Part shown: piece by piece, positions 26,968 to 35,797 of the stretch | Numbering within the stretch: the stretch's first letter is position 1 | Layout: the number at the start of each line of letters is the position of its first letter | Origin: CAKZML01 sp963823435 | GTDB taxonomy: Bacteria > Pseudomonadota > Gammaproteobacteria > Steroidobacterales > BM003 | Direction: 5' to 3' | Assembly: GCA_963823435.1 (NCBI GenBank) | Contig: CAWGLN010000001.1 | Coordinates: 1,178,001-1,242,000, forward strand | Length of the DNA: 64,000 nt | Program-made: the position numbers and the translations under genes | Notes under the pieces: model-generated | What the model was told of the DNA's origin: nothing | Seen by the model: the letters and a program-made list of their open reading frames with translations, nothing else | Database searches by the model: none

Positions 26968-27699
26968 TTAGAAATCCCCCCACCTGCCCAGCAAAGCAGC
27001 CATGGCCGCAAGGCCTGCAGTTTCGGTCCGCAGTACTCTCGGTCCAAGTCGCAATCCAGCGAACCCGGCGTGTTCCAGGAGCTGGAGTTCGTGCGGGTCC
27101 AGACCACCCTCGGGCCCTATGGCGATACACACCTGTTCCGGTGAGTCGGGGAGGTCCGCCGGACGGGTTTGCGCGTCGCCCCGCAGGCTCAGCTTCAGGG
27201 GATACGAACCGACCTCTGCCAGGGCCTGCTCCAGGGACAACGGGGCCGTCACCTCGGGTACGCGATTTCGTCCGCATTGCTCACATGCGCTGATGGCCAC
27301 TGCCTGCCAGTGCTCACGCCGCCTCTCGGCTCTTTCGGCGGTCAGCTTGACCGTGCTGCGCTGGCTTGCCAGGGGAAGAATCCGGTGTACACCCAATTCG
27401 GTTGCTTTCTGAATCGTCCAGTCCATGCGTTCGCCCCGGGATATGCCCTGGAGCAGGGTTACCTTTACCGGGGCTTCCCTTTCCACCGGGTCAAAACCCA
27501 GTGTGGCGAGAACAATCTTGTCGCCCTGGATGCTCTCAATACGTGCCGTGTGCTCACCGCCGCTGCCGTCAAACAGCACCAGTTCCTCACCCGTCCGCAT
27601 GCGCAACACTCGCGCTATATGTTGTCCGGCCTGGCCGGTAATCTCCACCCGGTCCAGGTTCGACAGGCTATCCCGGCTATAGATTCGGGTCACTGGCAT
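26968..27699 (-). CDS. rsmE: 16S rRNA m3U1498 methyltransferase RsmE
   Basis: A 243-residue SPOUT-class methyltransferase using S-adenosylmethionine. The N-terminal PUA-like part holds QHIARVLRMRTGEELVLFDG. The knot region holds RMDWTIQKATELGVHRILPL, AVAISACEQCGRNRVPEV, IGPEGGLDPHEL and LGPRVLRTETAGLAAMA. The start at 27699 (MPVTRIYS) matches the family; it overlaps the argE end by ten bases, so the two are translationally linked. It is cytosolic, acting on the 30S subunit. Confidence 0.95.
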   Translation of the reverse strand: MPVTRIYSRDSLSNLDRVEITGQAGQHIARVLRMRTGEELVLFDGSGGEHTARIESIQGDKIVLATLGFDPVEREAPVKVTLLQGISRGERMDWTIQKATELGVHRILPLASQRSTVKLTAERAERRREHWQAVAISACEQCGRNRVPEVTAPLSLEQALAEVGSYPLKLSLRGDAQTRPADLPDSPEQVCIAIGPEGGLDPHELQLLEHAGFAGLRLGPRVLRTETAGLAAMAALLGRWGDF

Positions 27700-28874
27700 A
27701 TCGGCGCGCCTTGAGTGTTCGGACTGACGCAAAATTGCTGAATCAGCGCGACCAAATACCCGATGCACGGATCCAGGCTCGCCAGGCTGATGAATTCATC
27801 CGGCTGATGGGCAACAGCGATATCTCCCGGGCCCATAATCACTGTCTCCATTCCCAATGCCGTGAGGAAAGGCCCTTCGGTGCCATAATCGACCGCCCCG
27901 GATAGTTGACCGGTCAGTCTTTCGCAGGCCCGCACCAGGGCGCCCTGCGAATCGGTCTCCATGGCTTCTATGCCATCAAACAGGGCCCGGAAACTGATTT
28001 GCAAATCAAGGACGGTGGCGATTTTCCGCAGCCTTTTATGCAGAGTCTGTCTTGCATCAGCCAGGCCAAGGCCCGGGGTCGTGCGCAGGTCGATATGTAG
28101 CTCACAGGTGGAGCAGATCCGGTTCGGATTGTCCCCGCCTTGTATCCGACCCAGGTTCAAGGTGGGGTAGGGCACCGGGAAATCCTCGTGCCGGTGACTT
28201 TGAGCGAGTTGGTCACGCCACTGCATCAGGTCCTGCATCAGCGCAACCATGCCATCCAGGGCGCTTCGACCGCCGGCTGGATTGCTGCTGTGTCCGCTGC
28301 GTCCGGCCAGCTTGATCGACTCCATGAGTATGCCCTTGTGAGCGCGCACCGGCGCACCGCATGTCGGCTCCCCGATCAGGGCCCATCTACCCAGGCGACG
28401 TTGGTCGGCAAGCAGGGCACGCGCCCCGCCCATGCTGCTTTCTTCATCTGCCGTTGCCAGGATGACAAGAGGCGAGGTCAGGGTGGTGTCCCGGCTTTGG
28501 TAGGCGGCCTCAACCGCCAGTGCCAGGAAGGCTTTCATATCGGTGGTGCCAAGACCATACAGTCTGCCGTCCCTTTCGCTCATCACAAATGGATCGCTGG
28601 TCCAGCGCGCCTGGTCGTAAGGCACGGTGTCCGTGTGGCCGGCCAGCACCAGGCCGGCGTCCCCGCTTCCCCGTGTGGCGATCAGGTTGACCTTGTCATG
28701 TCGCTGGTCTACCGGCTGCATTTCGATGACAAATCCCAGGGTCTCCAGCCATTCGGCCAGGCGCTCACACAGGTGGCGGTTGCCGGTGTCAAAGGCAGGA
28801 CTTACTGAGCTCATGGAAGGCAACGCCACCAGTTCGGCGATCATGTCCATAAGTGGAGGAATGGGTCGGGCCAT
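27690..28874 (-). CDS. argE: Acetylornithine deacetylase
   Basis: A 394-residue M20-family amidohydrolase. Metal ligands and catalytic residues are visible in LAGHTDTVPYD, YGLGTTDMKAFLAL, ATADEESSMGGA, IGEPT and the late MGPGDIAVAHQPDEFI. ArgE releases ornithine and acetate from N-acetylornithine in arginine synthesis. Length and motifs fit ArgE better than DapE or carboxypeptidase G2 relatives. It is upstream of rsmE in the same operon and divergent from ampD. Confidence 0.92.
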   Translation of the reverse strand: MARPIPPLMDMIAELVALPSMSSVSPAFDTGNRHLCERLAEWLETLGFVIEMQPVDQRHDKVNLIATRGSGDAGLVLAGHTDTVPYDQARWTSDPFVMSERDGRLYGLGTTDMKAFLALAVEAAYQSRDTTLTSPLVILATADEESSMGGARALLADQRRLGRWALIGEPTCGAPVRAHKGILMESIKLAGRSGHSSNPAGGRSALDGMVALMQDLMQWRDQLAQSHRHEDFPVPYPTLNLGRIQGGDNPNRICSTCELHIDLRTTPGLGLADARQTLHKRLRKIATVLDLQISFRALFDGIEAMETDSQGALVRACERLTGQLSGAVDYGTEGPFLTALGMETVIMGPGDIAVAHQPDEFISLASLDPCIGYLVALIQQFCVSPNTQGAPICQ

Positions 28875-28951
28875 GTCCGGATTCTGCGTGGGCGAGGCCC
28901 GGGCTTCAAGCCTGCTTTGCGCAGGAGCACAGGAAACCGGACAATAGGGCC

Positions 28952-29488
28952 GTGCGTATCGATACAGAAACCGGTTTGATTGGAGGTGTCCGCCTGGTGG
29001 ACTCTCCCAACTGCGATGATCGCCCTCAGGGTGTTGTGCCTGAGTTGTTGGTGATACACGGTATCAGTCTTCCGCCCGGGGAATTTGGCGGCCCCTGGAT
29101 AGACCGGCTGTTTACCAATTCCCTGCCCAAAGACGTGCACCCTTATTTCACGGAGGTTGCCGACCTGAAAGTGTCCAGCCACTTGTTGATTCGCAGGCAG
29201 GGTGAACTGGTCCAGTATGTGTCGTTCAACAAGCGCGCCTGGCACGCGGGTCAGTCCTGTTTCCAGGGACGTGAGTGCTGTAATGACTTCTCTATTGGAA
29301 TTGAACTGGAGGGTTCGGACGAGCTGGCATATACCGAGATTCAGTATACGAAGCTGAATCAGCTTGTCGCGGTACTTCTCAGTACCTATCCTTCACTTTC
29401 GGCTGACAGAATAGTGGGTCACTCGGATATTGCTCCGGGACGCAAGACCGATCCCGGCGTAGCATTTGACTGGCTGCGCCTGCGTTAG
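28952..29488 (+). CDS. ampD: 1,6-anhydro-N-acetylmuramyl-L-alanine amidase AmpD
   Basis: A 178-residue zinc amidase of the Amidase_2 family, read from GTG 28952. Zinc and catalytic residues lie in LLVIHGISLP, WHAGQSCFQGRECCNDFSIG, the Glu of IELEG and GHSDIAPGRKTDPGVAFDW. It cleaves anhydromuropeptides in the cytosol during wall recycling, and its loss commonly derepresses AmpC. It is followed 24 nt later by ampE, the classical pair. Confidence 0.96.
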   Translation: MRIDTETGLIGGVRLVDSPNCDDRPQGVVPELLVIHGISLPPGEFGGPWIDRLFTNSLPKDVHPYFTEVADLKVSSHLLIRRQGELVQYVSFNKRAWHAGQSCFQGRECCNDFSIGIELEGSDELAYTEIQYTKLNQLVAVLLSTYPSLSADRIVGHSDIAPGRKTDPGVAFDWLRLR

Positions 29489-29512
29489 ACCTGAATTACC
29501 TGAGACACTGTT

Positions 29513-30415
29513 ATGAATCTGATAGCCCTGTTCCTTGGACTGCTGCTTGAGCGGGTTCTGACGCGCGTACTGCACCTGCGCGAATTACGCTGGTTCGACA
29601 GCTATTTCGACTGGGGCTTTGGCAAGATGAGTGCGGCGGGTCGGATCTTCAGCATACCGCTGGGTGTGCTGCTGGTCTTGCTACCCTGTCTCCCCGTGTT
29701 TTTTATCGCCATCTATTTTGCTCCGCTTCTTTTGGGGATTCCCTACCTGGTGTTTGCCGCGCTGGTCTTGTTGTTCTCACTGGGCCCCAGGGACCTGGGC
29801 AGGGAAGTCGAGGATTACTGCAGGGCGGTAGAATCGGGTGACGTGACCACCGCGGAAAAAACTGCCAAGGAATTGCTGGAGGCAGAGGCGCCGCGCCGGG
29901 CGGATGCCAGGGAGAGGGCCCTCGAGGAAGCTGTATTTGTGCAGGCCAATAATCGTCTTTTCGGCGTGATTTTCTGGTTTATGATCCTCGGTCCCATGGG
30001 TGCGTGGTTGTTCCGGGTGCTGGACTTGATGAGACGGCGCGCGCAATTCGAAGCCTGCCGGGACGGCGTGGTGGATTTCGAGGAAATGATTTTTCTGCGT
30101 GCTACCCAGAGATTGCACTGGCTGTTTGCATGGGTGCCGGCGAGGTTGCTGGCGGTGGGTTACGCCCTGGCCGGGAGTTTTGAAGACGCCGTCGCGGACT
30201 GGCGCACCTATTACGAGGAGTGTTCACCGCACTTCTTCGACTCCAACGAGGACATGATGGCCTGCGTCGGCAAGGGCGCCCTGGGTCGAGGCGAGGGAGG
30301 AGATATCCAGGCCCAGGTCAGTCGGCTACGCGCGGCGATGCGCCTGGTAAACCGTACCTTGTTTATCTGGGTGGCCATCATTTCGGTCGTGGTCCTGTTT
30401 GGCTGGCGCCTGTAA
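29513..30415 (+). CDS. ampE: AmpE-like regulatory membrane protein
   Basis: A 300-residue inner-membrane protein with helices near residues 1-15, 45-65, 70-90, 150-170 and 280-298. LRELRWFDSYFDWGFGKMS, FSLGPRDLGREVEDYCRAVESGD and EAVFVQANNRLFGVIFWFMILGPMGAW are typical of AmpE and its CobD/CbiB-related superfamily. AmpE is thought to sense conditions that affect beta-lactamase induction, though its biochemistry is unsettled. Its stop is followed at once by the ribosome site of btuF. Confidence 0.9.
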   Translation: MNLIALFLGLLLERVLTRVLHLRELRWFDSYFDWGFGKMSAAGRIFSIPLGVLLVLLPCLPVFFIAIYFAPLLLGIPYLVFAALVLLFSLGPRDLGREVEDYCRAVESGDVTTAEKTAKELLEAEAPRRADARERALEEAVFVQANNRLFGVIFWFMILGPMGAWLFRVLDLMRRRAQFEACRDGVVDFEEMIFLRATQRLHWLFAWVPARLLAVGYALAGSFEDAVADWRTYYEECSPHFFDSNEDMMACVGKGALGRGEGGDIQAQVSRLRAAMRLVNRTLFIWVAIISVVVLFGWRL

Positions 30416-30423
30416 GGTTGCCC

Positions 30424-31263
30424 GTGTTTGCAAATCGATGTGCGTTGCTTCTGCTGCTGGGGTTTTTCGGTTTGCCGGTGTGTGCCCAGACCGCCACGCG
30501 GGTAGTGGCCCTGGCGCCCAACCTGGCCGAAATGGTCTACCAGGCGGGTGCGGGTAGTGCCCTGGTGGGCGTGGTTGCCTACAGTGATTTTCCCGAGCAA
30601 GTTAAAAGCCTGCCTGGCGTAGGCGATGCGTTCCGGGTTGATTTCGAGCAACTGGCGGCCCTGAATCCCGACCTGGTCCTGGGTTGGGGAGGGGGCAACC
30701 CCGAGCATATGCTGCAGCGGATACGAGACCTGGGATTCAGGTTGGAGGTTCTGACGCCGAACAAACTTGAAGACATCGCCGATCATCTGGAACTGATCGG
30801 TGACTGGACCGGTCATGCCAATGAGGCCGGACCGGCGGCCCGGGAGTTCCGTGAACAATTGGCCCAATTGCGACACAGTTACCGTGATGTGGAAACGGTA
30901 AAGGTGTTCTACCAGATTTCCTCGCAACCGTTGTATACCGTGAACAACAAGCAATTTATTGGCCAGATGATCGAATTATGTGGCGGCGCCAACGTCTTTG
31001 GCTACTTGACCGAGATGGCACCCGTGGTCAGCCCCGAGTCGGTCGTAGCGGCGGATCCCCAGCTGATCCTGACCGGCTCAGAGGAACTACCCGGGGTAAT
31101 TGAACTGTGGTCACGCTGGCCGCAAATGCGGGCAGTCAGGTATGGGGGCATTCTCGGGGTGGATGCCAGACTCGCGGCAAGAGCCAGTCCAAGGCTGATA
31201 CAAGGCACCCGGCAGGTATGCCGAGCCCTGGACCAGGTTCGCCAGGGGTCATCCGGGCAATAA
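30424..31263 (+). CDS. btuF: Periplasmic vitamin B12-binding protein BtuF
   Basis: A 279-residue ABC-transporter binding protein. GTG 30424, eight bases after the ampE stop, gives a good signal peptide (CALLLLLGFFGLPVCAQ). The mature part has the helical-backbone fold of class III binding proteins: RVVALAPNLAEMVYQAGAG, GVVAYSDFPEQVKSLPGVGD, LAALNPDLVLGWGGGNPEHM and FYQISSQPLYTVNNKQFI. It delivers cobalamin to BtuCD, whose genes lie 5-12 kb away on the other strand. It is convergent with the adenosyltransferase gene. Confidence 0.9.
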   Translation: MFANRCALLLLLGFFGLPVCAQTATRVVALAPNLAEMVYQAGAGSALVGVVAYSDFPEQVKSLPGVGDAFRVDFEQLAALNPDLVLGWGGGNPEHMLQRIRDLGFRLEVLTPNKLEDIADHLELIGDWTGHANEAGPAAREFREQLAQLRHSYRDVETVKVFYQISSQPLYTVNNKQFIGQMIELCGGANVFGYLTEMAPVVSPESVVAADPQLILTGSEELPGVIELWSRWPQMRAVRYGGILGVDARLAARASPRLIQGTRQVCRALDQVRQGSSGQ

Positions 31264-31827
31264 TCAGGATTCCGCATCCAGGTGCTCTCGCTGCCACAAC
31301 ACTTCTTGCCCCTGCGCGCGCCTGGCAAGTACCCGGGCGATAACGAATAGCAGGTCGGACAGGCGGTTGAGATACTTGAGTCCCGCTGGATTAAGTTGGG
31401 CTGAACGCGAGAGGGTCATTACCCTGCGCTCGGCGCGCCGGCAAATCGTTCGGGCCAGGTGGCAGGCAGAGGCGGCCTGGCCACCGCCGGGCAGGATGAA
31501 GTCCTTCAAGGGCGGCAGGTCGGCATTGAAACCATCCAGTTGCTTTTCCAAACGCAGGACATGCTCTTCGCCGACCGCTGTATACCCGGGCAGACATAGC
31601 TCCCCGCCCAGGTCGAACAAGTCGTGCTGTACACGGGTCAGGCAGCCTGCAACAGGGTCGGGCAGGTCCGAACAGGCCAGGATTATTCCAATGGCGCTGT
31701 TGGTTTCATCCACCGTGCCATAAGCCTCAACCCTGGCGTCGTCCTTGGGCGTGCGCGAGCCATCGCCAAGCCCGGTAGTGCCGTCATCCCCGGTGCGGGT
31801 GTAAATTTTGCTGAGCCGATTTCCCAC
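31264..31827 (-). CDS. PduO-type cob(I)alamin adenosyltransferase
   Basis: A 187-residue enzyme that makes adenosylcobalamin from ATP and cob(I)alamin. GTG 31827 is chosen because AGGAG lies seven bases upstream and it yields the family start VGNRLSKIYTRTGDDGTTGL; the ATG at 31854 lacks such a site. VEAYGTVDETNSAIG, FDLGGELCLPG, FILPGGGQAASACHLART and ICRRAERRVM are conserved active-site segments. It lies downstream of btuB on the same strand after a 184-nt gap and may share the riboswitch-controlled transcript. Confidence 0.93.
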   Translation of the reverse strand: MGNRLSKIYTRTGDDGTTGLGDGSRTPKDDARVEAYGTVDETNSAIGIILACSDLPDPVAGCLTRVQHDLFDLGGELCLPGYTAVGEEHVLRLEKQLDGFNADLPPLKDFILPGGGQAASACHLARTICRRAERRVMTLSRSAQLNPAGLKYLNRLSDLLFVIARVLARRAQGQEVLWQREHLDAES

Positions 31828-32011
31828 GGTATAACTCCTGTCTTGTTCGCCCATCCAGGGGGCCTGATCTATGAATAGACGCGCAACATGTGGCTGAAAA
31901 CCCCCGGCCTTTTTGTCGCCATGCCGGGCGGTCCGATTCAGCCGCGATTGGCGTATTGCATCTGAATCTTCCGCTCACAGTCTGCCTGCTCCGGAATAAA
32001 TCCAAGGGCTC

Positions 32012-33814
32012 CTAAAAACCTTTGTAGTTAAACGAAAAATACACGCCACGGCTGGCGCTGGTGTAACCGGCAACGGTCTGGTATTCCTTGTCCAGCAGAT
32101 TTTCCACACTTGCCTGTAACCACCAATTCTGGCCCAGGCCCATGCGCGCACTCAGATTGAACAAGCCGTAACCGGGCAGGGTCACGGGGGAAGGATAGCC
32201 AAAATCCTTGCGCTCATTGCTGCAGAGCATATCCAACCCGACTTCATAGCGCCCGATATTGCGTACTGCCGAGGCAGTCAGGCTTTGGCTTGCCCGGCGT
32301 AGCAGTTGCTCACCCGTATCAAGGTCGACCGGGTCCTGTAATATCGCCTCAACCCGCAACTGCCAGTCTTCGTCGCGGTATTCGCAGCCCGCTTCCAGGC
32401 CCTCGATACTGGCGCTGGCGACATTCTGGTTGATGCCCTCGTAGGTGTTGAAATCCAGGACGACGTATTGGATGAGGTTATCTATTTCGTTGCGGAAGGC
32501 CCTGAGCCACACAAACTGGCGAGAATCCGGGCGATAGCTGGCGCCCAGCTCCAGGTTGGTACTGGTTTCGGGTTGCAGATCCGGATTGCCGCCGAAGCCA
32601 AAACGTTCCGAACCGTCAGGCGCCCGGAAAGCGGTACCGGCCCCGGCGTTGAGACGCAGCCTGGGAGTGATGGCGAAGGCGTAATCCAGGTTCCAGGTAG
32701 TGTGACTGCCGGCCGTCTCGTGATCAGTATGACGCAAGGCCGCAACCAGGTCGTGTGCCCCGAATGCAATCTGGTCCTGGGCATAGATTGCCTGGACATC
32801 GGTGTTTTCGTCGTAGCCGCTGCCAAAGCTCAAGGCCTGCGTGTTTTCCGCCGACATATAGAGCCCGGCGGTGAGCTGGTGTGCGCCTGCCAGGATGTCG
32901 TTTTGCCAGTCCAGGGAATCCCGGTCCGTGATGAAAAAGTCCGGGCTCTGGTTCTGGGTCAATTCATCCACAATCCGGCTCAACAGTATGGATGTTTGCC
33001 AACTGGCCGAAGGAGTGGCGTCCAATTGCAGCGTGGTTGCCTGGTTTTTGAAGTCCTGATCCAGCGGGGCCTGGAAAAAGTCCAGGTATTCGGTATTGCC
33101 GCGCGCTTCCCAGTGCCGGGCGTTGAGGTTAATACCGGACAGGATGAGCCCGCCAGAAAGACTGACACTCAAATTGTCGTGGCCCTGGTCCAGGGTAGAA
33201 CCCGTCTGGACTGGAAAACCGTCAGTTTCCAGCCAGCTTACACCCCCCGCCAGCGTTCCACGGGCACCGGACATACGGCCGTTGACCTGGCCCTCGCTGG
33301 TTCCGAAGCTGCCACCTCCAAGACTGGCGGATACGCCGTTGGGCCCGGCCTGACCCCGTGTAATCACGTTAATCACACCGCCGATGGCTTCCGAGCCGTA
33401 CAGGGAGGAGCGGGGTCCTTTGACGATCTCGATGCGCTCGACCAGTTCGGGGGAAATCTGCTGCAAGGCGGCGCCGCCGGCCGTGCCCGGGTTGATTTTC
33501 ACGCCGTCTATCATCACCAGGGTGTGGTTACTCTCGGTGCCGCGCATGAATACCGATGTGGGTTGGCCGACCCCACCGGTTCGAGCAATGTCCAGGCCGG
33601 CATGAAATTTGAGCAAATCGGCCAGGTCGGCGGCCATGCTTCGTTCGATGGTCGCCCGGTCGATCACGATGACGGGCGCCAATACCTGGTCGGCCGCCCG
33701 GGCGGTGCGGGTGGCGGTGACCACCACCGTTTCAATCTCTGAAGGGTTGTCCTGTGCGGACACGCAAAAAGGCAGGCTCACCAGGGTAAGCAACATGTAT
33801 ACAGGGCATCTCAT
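32012..33814 (-). CDS. btuB: TonB-dependent vitamin B12 receptor BtuB
   Basis: A 600-residue outer-membrane receptor with a signal peptide (LLTLVSLPFCVSAQ), a TonB box (IETVVVTATR), a plug domain (ADLLKFHAGLDIARTGGVGQ, VKGPRSSLYGSEAIGGVINV) and a 22-strand barrel ending in YFSFNYKGF with the terminal Phe. The size fits BtuB, which imports cobalamin at the expense of TonB energy. The identity is strengthened by the cobalamin riboswitch directly upstream and by the adenosyltransferase gene downstream. Confidence 0.94.
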   Translation of the reverse strand: MRCPVYMLLTLVSLPFCVSAQDNPSEIETVVVTATRTARAADQVLAPVIVIDRATIERSMAADLADLLKFHAGLDIARTGGVGQPTSVFMRGTESNHTLVMIDGVKINPGTAGGAALQQISPELVERIEIVKGPRSSLYGSEAIGGVINVITRGQAGPNGVSASLGGGSFGTSEGQVNGRMSGARGTLAGGVSWLETDGFPVQTGSTLDQGHDNLSVSLSGGLILSGINLNARHWEARGNTEYLDFFQAPLDQDFKNQATTLQLDATPSASWQTSILLSRIVDELTQNQSPDFFITDRDSLDWQNDILAGAHQLTAGLYMSAENTQALSFGSGYDENTDVQAIYAQDQIAFGAHDLVAALRHTDHETAGSHTTWNLDYAFAITPRLRLNAGAGTAFRAPDGSERFGFGGNPDLQPETSTNLELGASYRPDSRQFVWLRAFRNEIDNLIQYVVLDFNTYEGINQNVASASIEGLEAGCEYRDEDWQLRVEAILQDPVDLDTGEQLLRRASQSLTASAVRNIGRYEVGLDMLCSNERKDFGYPSPVTLPGYGLFNLSARMGLGQNWWLQASVENLLDKEYQTVAGYTSASRGVYFSFNYKGF

Positions 33815-33949
33815 AAAGCGAGTCCTTCGTGCGACCGCACACCCGCGGGTCGCGCCTACTTACTGACAAACGCCGGTAGGAGTTCGAAGTGGACTGTCCA
33901 AGCGAGCACGGGAGCAAGCCCGGAGTAACGCCCGCCGCGATACCGGTAC

Positions 33950-34165
33950 CTTTGCCAAGCCGGTCTCCGGGCTCTCGAGCGGATAGAAACATCCTGCGTC
34001 TGTCGCCTTCCCACGCTCGCATGATGCGCAGTGGCTGTGTCGTTCTGAGCAAACGACGACTGACAGACGGTCAACTCGATTACCGTTGCGGGGGCAGCTC
34101 CGGAATTGCCATCCTGCGTGATGGCTCACCGGCTTCCCGTTAACCCGAAATGAATTTCGGGTACA
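33950..34165 (-). promoter_or_regulatory. Cobalamin (B12) riboswitch upstream of btuB
   Basis: On the minus strand the order of conserved elements is canonical. A GGGAAGCCGGTGA segment lies near 34141-34126, GCTGCCCCCGCAACGGTAA at 34098-34080, and the B12 box AGCCCGGAGACCGGC at 33973-33959. A 9-bp hairpin (ACCCGAAAT arms, 34143-34162) opens the element. About 140 nt of leader separate the box from the btuB ATG. Binding of adenosylcobalamin would be expected to shut off btuB expression. Confidence 0.95.
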
Positions 34166-34249
34166 CCTGACAGCGGCCATTCTCGACAAGCTGCAGTGGT
34201 GGTGTCAAGCTCAAGCTCTGATTTATGCGGCGACCAGAAGGGCAATTTC

Positions 34250-35011
34250 ATGCAAGCCAGTGATCATCTGTCGATAGCGCTGGAGGCGGCCGAGGCCGCC
34301 GCCGGCGTCATCATGAAGTACTATCAACAGCACATACAGATTCAGACCAAATCCGATCTCTCGCCGGTTACCATTGCCGATATTGAATCCGAGAAAGTCA
34401 TTCGCCGGATCATATCTGACGCTTTTCCCGAGCACGGCTTTTACGGCGAGGAGACCGGTCAACAAAATATCGATGCCGAGTTCCTGTGGCTGGTTGACCC
34501 GATTGACGGCACCAAAAGCTTTGTCCGCGAGTATCCTTTTTTTTCCACCCAGATCGCCTTGATGAAAGAGGGCGAGCTGGTGCTGGGAGTATCAAGTGCT
34601 CCGGCATTCCAGGAACTGGCCTGGGCCGAGATTGGGACCGGCGCCTTTCTCAACGGCAAGTCTCTAAAGGTCAGCGAGATCAAGACCATCGAGGAATGCA
34701 CCCTGTCCACGGGCAACCTCAAGAGCATGGCCATGAGCGATGGCTGGGGCCGGTTGGGGCAGCTGGTCTGTCGAGTGAGTCGGAACCGTGGCTACGGTGA
34801 TTTCTACCATTACCACTTGCTGGCTTCGGGCAAGATCGACGTGGTGCTGGAAAGTGACGTGAATATTCTGGATATCGCCGCTACCGCCGTCATTGTGCGG
34901 GAGGCGGGCGGTATTTTTACAGACCTGCAGGGCGGTCCTCTGGGTCTGGATACCCGCTCGGTGCTGGCAACCAATCCTTATTTGCACAAGCTGGTGCTGG
35001 ATAGCCTGTGA
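34250..35011 (+). CDS. Inositol monophosphatase family protein (CysQ/HisN-like phosphatase)
   Basis: A 253-residue Mg-dependent phosphatase. Metal-site motifs are the Glu of GFYGEETG, LVDPIDGTKSFVREYPFFST and the late DVNILDIAATAVIVREAGG. The IDGTKSF form resembles histidinol-phosphatases of the HisN type; CysQ or SuhB-like activity remains possible. It begins at ATG 34250 opposite the btuB leader and overlaps the PhzF gene by four bases (GTGA at 35008). The substrate cannot be fixed from sequence alone. Confidence 0.85.
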   Translation: MQASDHLSIALEAAEAAAGVIMKYYQQHIQIQTKSDLSPVTIADIESEKVIRRIISDAFPEHGFYGEETGQQNIDAEFLWLVDPIDGTKSFVREYPFFSTQIALMKEGELVLGVSSAPAFQELAWAEIGTGAFLNGKSLKVSEIKTIEECTLSTGNLKSMAMSDGWGRLGQLVCRVSRNRGYGDFYHYHLLASGKIDVVLESDVNILDIAATAVIVREAGGIFTDLQGGPLGLDTRSVLATNPYLHKLVLDSL

Positions 35012-35787
35012 AACTGCCGGTATACATCGTAAATGCCTTCGCGAATCAACCTTTCCGGGGTAATCCTGCGGCGGTTTGCCCACTGCCGGAATGGCTTGAT
35101 GAGAGCACCCTGCAGAGTATCGCCAGTCAGCACAATTTGTCTGAAACCGCGTTCATCGTAGCGAGCGGGGAGGACTACCAGATCCGCTGGTTTACTCCGG
35201 TGGAAGAGGTTTCCCTGTGCGGCCACGCAACCCTGGCGTCGGCTGAGGTGGTTCGCCGGTTTCTGAAACCGGCTTGTCGCAGCGTCGGTTTCTTGTCCAT
35301 GAGTGGCCGGCTCGACGTGCATTTCGAGCAGGATATGGTGTGGTTGGATTTCCCCGCGCTGCCCGCGGAGGTCACCGTCAGTCCGGGCAACCTGGGCAAG
35401 GGTCTGGGAGTGCAGCCGCTGCAAGTCCTGGTTGCCGAGTATTACATGGCGGTACTGGAGTCAGAGACCCAGGTTCGGGCGCTCCGGCCTGATATGGCCC
35501 TGCTGGCCAGTCTGGATCGTAAAGCCGTGATTGTTACAGCACCGGGTGACGAGGTGGATTTTGTGTCGCGCTTTTTTGCTCCCCGTCTTGCGGTCAACGA
35601 AGACCCGGTTACCGGCTCTGCGCATTGCACGCTGGTGCCTTATTGGGCAAACAGGCTGGGAAAGACGAGTTTGCACGCCCGCCAGTTATCGCAGAGGGGT
35701 GGCGAGCTTGTTTGCCAACAGATGGGTGACCGGGTGCAGATAGGCGGCTATGCCACGCTTTATATGAAGGGTGAGATTACCCTGTGA
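35008..35787 (+). CDS. PhzF family isomerase/epimerase-like protein
   Basis: A 259-residue two-lobed protein of the PhzF (diaminopimelate epimerase-like) fold. VYIVNAFANQPFRGNPAAVC, LSETAFIV, IRWFTPVEEVSLCGHATLA and NEDPVTGSAHCTLVPYWA are the family motifs, including the catalytic Glu of SETAF. No other phenazine genes are nearby, so a phenazine role is not implied. It starts with GTG inside the preceding stop codon, so it is coupled to the phosphatase gene. Confidence 0.9.
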   Translation: MKLPVYIVNAFANQPFRGNPAAVCPLPEWLDESTLQSIASQHNLSETAFIVASGEDYQIRWFTPVEEVSLCGHATLASAEVVRRFLKPACRSVGFLSMSGRLDVHFEQDMVWLDFPALPAEVTVSPGNLGKGLGVQPLQVLVAEYYMAVLESETQVRALRPDMALLASLDRKAVIVTAPGDEVDFVSRFFAPRLAVNEDPVTGSAHCTLVPYWANRLGKTSLHARQLSQRGGELVCQQMGDRVQIGGYATLYMKGEITL

Positions 35788-35797
35788 GCCTGTGCTA

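Noticed and set aside
32468..33742. A 424-codon open frame on the plus strand opposite btuB
   Set aside because: It is antisense to a clear, full-length receptor gene, has no ribosome site and no recognisable domain; high G+C content explains the open frame.
35008..35787. Phenazine biosynthesis gene cluster
   Set aside because: Only a PhzF-fold protein is present; no other phz genes are nearby and the family is broad.
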